From positions 1 through 26,240 of the forward strand of contig JAKOGH010000085.1 of assembly GCA_024811115.1 (NCBI GenBank): DNA of 26,240 bases, read 5' to 3'. A program made the translations under genes and the position numbers. Below are positions 19,830 through 26,240 of the stretch, one piece after another. The stretch comes from Terana coerulea (lineage: Eukaryota; Basidiomycota; Agaricomycetes; Polyporales; Phanerochaetaceae). Below the pieces are notes generated by a model. It was not told where the DNA came from and searched no databases. It worked only from the letters and a program-made list of their open reading frames with translations. Position 1 is the first letter of the stretch; every line of letters begins with the position of its first letter.

Positions 19830-21506
19830 CTCGGATGGGCGGGCCGAATACGTGGCGTGGGATCACTCGGACCTTGCCGAAGGTCGCTTCGGCGGTCAAC
19901 CGGCCAAGTCGGAGCTCAAGGACCCTCACTTCAATGCAACTGACCGCAACGAAACACGCAGCGCAAGTGCAGTACTATCGCAACCAGTTGTACATAATCT
20001 GCCGTTTGCCCCATAGAACACGTATTCCACGCAAACCCGGTACCAGTGTCGCGTTGCGAAGGTAGACACTCTAGTTTTTCGCTCGTTTTGAACACTGCAA
20101 TTCACGCAACTTTGAGTATTTAGGTGAGGTTCTTTGCCTCGTGACCCGTCAAACGGCACGAGAGTGAACCAGAAGAATTTAGTCTTCACACTTCCAGATC
20201 GAGACGGCGGAACAGCCGTACTACAAATGACCTGTGGGTAAGTAGCGTATTGTCACGAGGCGTAAGGTTACTTCTCTGAAGCTGCTCAAGATACCACGCC
20301 ACAGACATCTACATCGCACGTGGGATGTAATGATATGAGCTCTGTTCGCCGCACCCGAAGCTTCCGGCGTATTTCATTCTCGTCAGCTTCTTGACGCTGC
20401 TTGGTATTTGTTTCATTCCCTCACGCGATGCATCGATGGTTTACAGCGGCTATGCACGGAGTTCCCGGCGCGGGCTCTCTTTGTAACGAGAGGTCTGCAG
20501 CTAAATCACCTGTCATATAAGCATATCTGACGCGAACGAAGCTTGTTTGCCCATAAGGTGCGCACTCTCTCACGTTTATTGACATACTCGCAATGAGATG
20601 GTACAATCAAGCTGGCTGTCTGACCTTAGCATGGCTTATGGGTCAGGTGCAGAAACTGCCCTACTGACTGCTACGATAAGAGCGACGCGAATAATGTTCC
20701 CACCGTATCCATCCAAACTGTGCCTGGTCTTCGCCGCTTTGCGAAGTACACTATTTTATGCGGTACGTAAATAGCCCAAGATTACAAGGATCCAGTTGTC
20801 TCATGTGTCGTGCAAAAGCCTCATTCCCACTTTTAGGTAAAGCTCAGCACACACTCCCTATGTCTTCCCCAGTTTGAAGGTTTGCGACAGAGGTTTGTTA
20901 TCAGTGCTGAAAGGATCTGCAGCGATATACTTGGACCGGGACATGATTTGAAAGCGAGGGTCTCACGCCATGCTGTTGTGCTGTTGTATTGGAACCGCCG
21001 GGCGTATGCTCCATGCATGTGAACAAAACCTTATGGCCTCTTGATTTGTGACCGAGTGCTGAATGAGTTCCTCCCCGAGGATTCTAGAACCCCGCAGAAC
21101 TCAACCACTGCCGAAGTAGGTCACGTTCGTCACGGCGGCAGAAGCAAGTGGTTGAATAATCATGCTCTTACATGTGTAGGACTCATTATGTCTTGGTCAA
21201 CACTGTGTTCACCGCAACGCTGGCCAAGTCGTACCATGTGAATACTCGGCGCCATCGTAGTGCGAGCCTCATGGTACTTCGGTATTGCGGCGAGCAAGAG
21301 GTTGAGCTGTTTCAAGTTGTACCGCGCAAGAGTGCATTCGGTGCAGATGTAGCATTGCGTGCATGTAATTAACAAACAGACAACAAATAATGCATAAGCA
21401 GTAGACTTGTTGAGCACAAATACAAAATTCAACAAACGGGGAATGAGAAGGGAGACATACAACGGTAGCGTAGCTTACATCGGCAGTCGTGACATGTTGT
21501 TGAGAC
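19830..21506. other. Stretch without a supportable gene
   Basis: About 1.7 kb. All frames are short (under about 100 codons) and lack recognisable motifs, good splice pairs or repeats. It lies immediately downstream of the second MFS gene's stop codon. Confidence 0.35.
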
Positions 21507-23694
21507 TTACATCGGGACTGGCTTTCCTACGAGCGTCAGCGCCTTCCAGCCCCACTTCCTATCCACCTCTGTGTGCAGCGGCAGCCCTTTCATGAACAGC
21601 GAAGCGATGAGGCCAATGCTAGCAATGCCTGCCATGACTTGCCAGATAACCGCGACGCTCGAGGCAAATGCGTCGCGAACTTCTGTGCGGAACGGCTCCT
21701 GCAGCTCCGGGATGGTAGGGATGATAGAGTAAGCGATGGCAACGCCTGCAGGGAACTCGGCCAGGAACTCCGACGGGAGCCGCTTGACTAGCTGCGTCTG
21801 GAGGACGGCCGTGCCAACCGTCACTCCCCATACCTGCGCAGACTCTGGTCAGTCTAGTATCCACATCGTGATGATGCACCACTCACGCCGGCGAAGGAGC
21901 GACAGAAGGCGAAGAACGCGAGTGCGTGCGCGTTCTCTGAGATGGGCAGTGGCGCCAGGACCGGGAAGTACGTCGCTGCATAGAACATACCAGCGCCGAC
22001 CCCAAGGAAGATGGGATATCCTACTATCTGAGATAGCGGGCTGTCAACGCGCAGGGTAGACATCGTTGCCATTGCAACGATAGTAAAGCACCACGCCGCC
22101 CAGAGCTGCACGCGGTACACCTTGGTGATGGAAATCGAGACCCCAGCAAGGACAAGGGATGGGCCAAGTGTCATAGCAAGTCCGAAGGCCTCGACTCCCG
22201 ACCGAATAGGGCGCGCGCCCTTGCAAGCCTGAGTGTAAACCGGAAGAAAAACTGTCATAGGATTATGTCAGAATGTCAAAAACGGTGAGGATGCGTTGGA
22301 CACACAGATCGTTGAGATCACAATTATAGGACCAATGAAAGTTTGGATGTAACTGTGGTACCTGTCAGTATGCTACCGCCGATTGATGGATGAGATGACA
22401 TACCCGCTGAGACTTGTTCGGTTTGAAACGAGCATGATAGGTATCTGGGGTGGTTCAGGTATGATGAGTTGCAAGGCCTCATCCAGCAAACTAACGGGCA
22501 GACTCACCAAAGGCTCCTTGGCAAATGTTGCCTCATAGAACAAAAAGAATGCGAAGCCGACCAGGCCCATCGTCAGCGGAACGAGGACATTTGCAGAGGT
22601 CCAAGGAAATCGTACGCCTCCCCAAGTCAACGCAATGATGCATGCACTAGAGCTGGATATTACTAGGAAATTGCCTCTGGTGTCGTAGTCAATATTAACC
22701 CCGTCTGATGCTAGCATGCACGTACATCCAGTCCATTCGAGAGACCTTCTCGCGAAAAGACCCAGGAGGAGTCTTGAGATTCAAGAACATGATAACAAGT
22801 ACCATAGCAATGCCTGTGAGGGGCAGGTTGAGATCTGTGTCATAGAATGAGCAGCGAACGTAGGGCAGTGGGCCAATTCGAAAGACGTACAGAACAACCA
22901 GCGCCACTGTCCGTTCTGCGCAAATGCTCCGCCTACAACCGGCCCAATAGCACACGCAACACCCCAAGTCCTGAGTAACCGTCAAACAACTGTCAGACAC
23001 GTAACATGATTGATTGACTCACATTCCAATGAGGCCGTTATACGTAGCCCTCTCAGCCAAGGGCACAATGTCGGAGATGATGATGCTCGTCACGGCTAAC
23101 AAGCCACCACCACCCGCACCTTGAATGGCTATATATCTGGCGATGAGAACACTGCAAGAGACGAAAGCATGAGTGCTTACTTCGCGCAGCAATGAGCCAA
23201 TTCATGCTACGAGCAGAACCGCAGAGACCGCTCCCAAGTGCAAAGATGGCTTGAGCCGCGAGCATGGTGGATCGGCGGCCAAAAATCTAGGGTTAAATGT
23301 TGACTAATTACCGGCCCCACATGATGGGTTAACTACTTACCTCAGCCATACCTCCGGTAGCGGGAAGTAGAGCGGTCGAGGCAAGAGCATACGACGAGGC
23401 AATCCACACAAAGTTGTCACCGTGAAGATCATTCACGATGGTAGGAAGAGTTGTGGAGACGGCCGTCTATCACCAATAGTATACATGCATTCAGCTCCTA
23501 CAGCACGTACTCACATAGTCAAGTGCCGAAAGAAACAGCGACACACATATCGCAAGAAATATCAGCCAAAATTGCAGACCTTTGCGAGGAGGACGAGTGG
23601 CTTTGTCCTCAAACGGTAGGTTGGAAACATCGATCATGTTGATTGCCACGTCCGACTTCACGCTGGAGTGGTCAGGACGCTCCGGTGAGGACAT
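21507..23694 (-). CDS. DHA2-type MFS transporter, intact paralog
   Basis: The start [16 protein letters not shown] at 23694 opens a first exon of 60 codons (23694-23515) ending at ALDY. About ten further exons follow, all with GT-AG introns and no frame break. Landmarks are [39 protein letters not shown], motif A ([13 protein letters not shown]), [20 protein letters not shown], motif C ([18 protein letters not shown]), [75 protein letters not shown], and the C-terminal [15 protein letters not shown]. It is a 14-helix proton-coupled exporter of the plasma membrane; the substrate is unknown. It shares all nine intron positions seen in the copy at 10.2-14.0 kb and has one more, before FFLPVY, where the other copy reads through. 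The pair lies in the same orientation about 7.5 kb apart, so it arose by local duplication followed by insertion of unrelated DNA. Confidence 0.92.
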
Positions 23695-24165
23695 GGTAAA
23701 GGCAATTATGGTTGCGGATGCTACACCGTGACACGGCTGATATAGAGGGCGAAGGGAGAGAACGGCGTCCTGGCATGCTTCATGAGCAGCCACTGTCTTA
23801 TGGCGCGACGCAATAGCATGACGCCAGAAGAAGCCTTGCATGTAACACTCGAATACTGGACGAACAAGTCAGCATTCAGCTCGGATGAGGCAACATACAT
23901 AGATGCCGGTGAAAGGCTTGCGGTTTCTGTGCCTTGTCTGGCCCAACAGAAAGACTGGATGCATCACAGCCGCGAAATGAGCAGATAGAATCTTCCAGCA
24001 GTCTGGATCGCAGAGTACTAATGTGAAAACACCGCATCGCGCGAAGCTTCGTGTATCATGGGCTTCATATGGCGGGTGTTGGGTGTGGTCACTTAAGCTA
24101 CCGGGAACTATAGATGGTACCAACTTCTTGTTCCACATGATAGTAATAAACCATGGACTCACCAA

Positions 24166-24210
24166 ATCTGAGCTTCGGTCCCGCCGGTTGAATATCATAG
24201 AACGGCATTT
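24166..24210 (-). other. Possible first exon of an unrecognised gene
   Basis: On the minus strand an ATG opens MPFYDIQPAGPKLRF and runs into a strong donor, GTGAGT, at about 24164. The following exon could not be placed with confidence. It may be the start of a small gene in the 23.7-24.2 kb gap, or chance. Confidence 0.2.
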
Positions 24211-25103
24211 CTACTTGTCCCAGCAGCGTATGTGTGGAATGAGCCATCTGAACGATACAGAGTATTCATAAGTATGCTGAAGTGGCGAATATACAACTGC
24301 TCACGCAAACTGTGCACGGGTTGCGGCCTCATGCCTCCACTCCGCGTTTCGCCGAGAAGTACATGCCAACGTCGTCGTGCTGCACGAATGAATGAATGCG
24401 AGGCAGAAGCAAGTCTGGAGCTGTCTGCTCATGGCTGAGAAGGTCTGAAGCACTTGATGAGTAGATTTTGAAGTGTTCGTTGCTCAAAAGGGCGAACGGA
24501 CCGATACGCGAGGCACAGATGTGATAGATATCTGTAATGCAAGTCGGACGGCCGTGGGTTTGGATCATCCTGCATTGACGAGGTGTGGCAATGAACGGGG
24601 CTACTTATGGAAGCCCGTCATGGTGGTCATGGTCAAGTCGTGGTGGTTCATCGTTCGAAACCAACTCAATGCTACCCACACCGTCACTGGCGTCTGCATC
24701 CGGCTACTCAACATTACCCGATAGACGCTCGATGAAGCTCCGTCTGAAGTTATCACGCTCATCTCCAGCGGCATTGTTACCGCGCTTTCCCCGTGTTCAG
24801 GTGGTTCTGTCGCGGTGCCGAGTACCACAGCCAATCGGGACACAGCCTTGCAAGCTCATCCGGATCTGTTTGAACGCAAACTCTGTGGACATGAGATAAC
24901 CATGCGCTCGCCATTCATTCCAATACTTGAGGTCCGTAACTATATATTGCGAAGGACCGCGAACCGCGGCGTTGAAAGTAGAGTTTTCAGAAGCCCCTTT
25001 AGTGGCAGTACCGGCACAAGCCCCTGAAAAGGACGAGAAGATGTCATCCAGCAGGGTCTGGCCAACAGCCCAGAGAGCGGAAAATTCAAGTTGCCACCGA
25101 ACT
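24211..25103. other. Stretch without a supportable gene
   Basis: Several overlapping frames of 80-123 codons exist on both strands, the longest on the minus strand (24797-25168). None shows a recognised domain. A good acceptor, CGTCCTTTTCAG, at about 25023 on the minus strand suggests that strand may be transcribed. Confidence 0.25.
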
Positions 25104-25420
25104 CTATTGGGGTGACCTTCCAACGGCATGGTGTTCAACTCCAAGAAGAATTGGCGTATAATAGGCACAGTCCAGGTCCCGAGCCACGAGTGTACGCCAG
25201 TCTAGGCTCTAAGGCGGACATATTGACCAATGGGCTCTTACCACTTCGTGTACCTGCCACGAACAACGCCATTTGAAGTACATGAGAATCCATCGATGGA
25301 ATCTCTATGTAGTCGAGGTATGTCACCGAGATATCTGCGTACCTGTGTCGTTGCAGTCTCTTCGCTCAATCGCATGGTGTGCCACAGAAACGAGCGATAC
25401 AGAGTCAAGGTTTTGGACAT
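25104..25420 (-). CDS. Hypothetical small protein, three exons
   Basis: The ATG at 25420 (an in-frame ATG also at 25432) begins MSKTLTLYRSFLWHTMRLSE. A GTACGC...TAG intron of 38 nt follows, then RFHRWILMYFKWRCSWQ, a 45-nt intron (GTACAC...TTAG), then SLDWRTLVARDLDCAYYTPI and a stop at 25104-25106: about 76 residues in all. The N-terminus holds Leu-Tyr-Arg in a helix-like context, recalling mitochondrial LYR-motif proteins, but the rest does not clearly match that family. Splice signals support it; homology does not. Confidence 0.3.
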
Positions 25421-25749
25421 TCCCAGCCGCACTATTGAAAACTCGCCGGTGCCGCAATGTCCCTAAACGAAGCCACTCAGCGATGCAGTAGATGATCAAT
25501 GAGCGCAGATGCTACGCTGTAGCCAGATAGTACCTGGGCCAAACGTGCGCGTCACTACCATCTCAACGGCATCTAGTGGCTAACAGTTGGTTGAGTGTTC
25601 TCTGCGATAGCTCCTAGTTGACAGAAACTAGAGCTGATGGGATACGGATGCACTCCCAAGCTGTTCCTACTTCTCAGCTGTCAGGCAGGCGGCCCTCGTT
25701 GGTCTACCATCTTGTGATGACAAAGATGCTGGAAGAATTTTCGCCGGTC

Positions 25750-25757
25750 TATATAAG
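25750..25757 (+). promoter_or_regulatory. TATA box of the DUF6533 gene
   Basis: TATATAAG, about 60 bp upstream of the ATG at 25817. Confidence 0.5.
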
Positions 25758-25816
25758 TGTCCCCCTATAATGGGCGAGCCCTCGACAAGGTAAGCACGAC
25801 CTTAGCCTTCCATGCC

Positions 25817-26240
25817 ATGGATCCTTCCGGAATTGCCTCGGTGAAGCATGCAGTACTCTCATCAGCGTTTAACGGACTCTCCTTGACTCGATACCTACAA
25901 GGTCCGCTTCAGCATGTCTCCCTACTTCGTACACTTCATCCCATTGACACTAATGCATGTAGTGTCCGCGCTGGCGTGTGCTTTATACGACCACATGCTG
26001 ACCCTTGGTGATGAGGTCACAATTATTTGGCGCAGAAAGCTGGACTACACGAAGGCTTTTACTTCGCCAGTCGGTACGGAATTGAGGGTAGCCTTATATG
26101 TTGCGTACAGTAAGCCCTGGCTGGTTTCTGTGTCCTCGTCGTAATACTAATATCTGCATATTCACATAGTGTTCAGTGGTTACCGTCCAAGGCTTGATGA
26201 TGCTGTAAGATTTCACCTCGTGATATTCAGTACTTGTCGC
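25817..26240 (+). CDS. DUF6533-domain membrane protein, 5' part, one frame break
   Basis: Exon 1 (25817-25901) reads MDPSGIASVKHAV to LTRYLQ. A 61-nt intron has a CTAATG branch site. Exon 2 (25963-26104) gives VSALACALYDHMLTLGDEV, TIIWRRKLDYTKAF, then, after one lost T in the run 26057-26060, YFASRYGIEGSLICC. Exon 3 starts at 26170 (CSVVTVQGLMML) and meets a GTAAGA donor at 26205; the rest lies beyond the window. The LYDHxLTLxDEVxxIWRRK signature is the N-terminal domain of DUF6533 proteins, multi-helix membrane proteins greatly expanded in Agaricomycetes, with no established function. An alternative ATG at 25914 would skip exon 1, but the spliced start better matches family beginnings. Confidence 0.8.

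Noticed and set aside
24585..24899. 104-codon Ser/Arg-rich plus-strand frame
   Set aside because: Biased composition, no motif, no supporting splice or start context.

Overview
The window looks like genomic DNA of a mushroom-forming basidiomycete (Agaricomycete). Real genes are broken into many exons by GT-AG introns of about 37-65 nt. A DUF6533 membrane-protein gene, a family typical of Agaricomycetes, sits at the right edge, and the housekeeping proteins read as basidiomycete orthologs. No rRNA, tRNA or CRISPR array was found.

Layout: (1) 0.6-0.9 kb, a decayed small secreted cysteine-containing protein (minus strand). (2) 2.0-4.1 kb, the C-terminal part of a BBC1/MTI1-type actin-patch protein with several frame breaks and no visible SH3 start (minus). 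(3) 4.4-4.9 kb, a BolA2/Fra2-like protein (plus). (4) 5.1-6.35 kb, DIM1 rRNA dimethyladenosine transferase (minus). (5) 7.4-8.9 kb, a SET-domain lysine methyltransferase (plus), divergent from DIM1. (6) 9.4-10.0 kb, a compound inverted-repeat element. (7) 10.2-14.05 kb, a DHA2-type MFS transporter (minus) with a 1.55-kb LTR element in exon 3; a hAT-type MITE is nested in one LTR. (8) 14.3-14.65 kb, a TIR element with subterminal repeats. (9) 16.5-17.8 kb, a seed-maturation-protein (SMP/LEA-type) repeat protein (plus). (10) 21.5-23.7 kb, an intact paralog of the MFS transporter (minus). (11) 25.8 kb to the end, the start of a DUF6533 gene (plus). Long stretches between these have no gene I can support.

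The genes do not form one pathway. The left third is housekeeping: actin patch, Fe-S/iron signalling, ribosome modification and protein methylation. The right two thirds are accessory: paired efflux-type transporters, a stress protein and mobile DNA.

Two points run through the window. First, nearly every recognisable frame break is a 1-2 nt loss, often in a homopolymer or dinucleotide run, even in an essential gene like DIM1. Uncorrected long-read error is therefore a serious alternative to pseudogenisation. Second, the LTR element in the first MFS gene creates a potential GT-AG intron with its target-site duplication. Removing it would keep the MFS frame with a single added codon, so the gene may not be dead.
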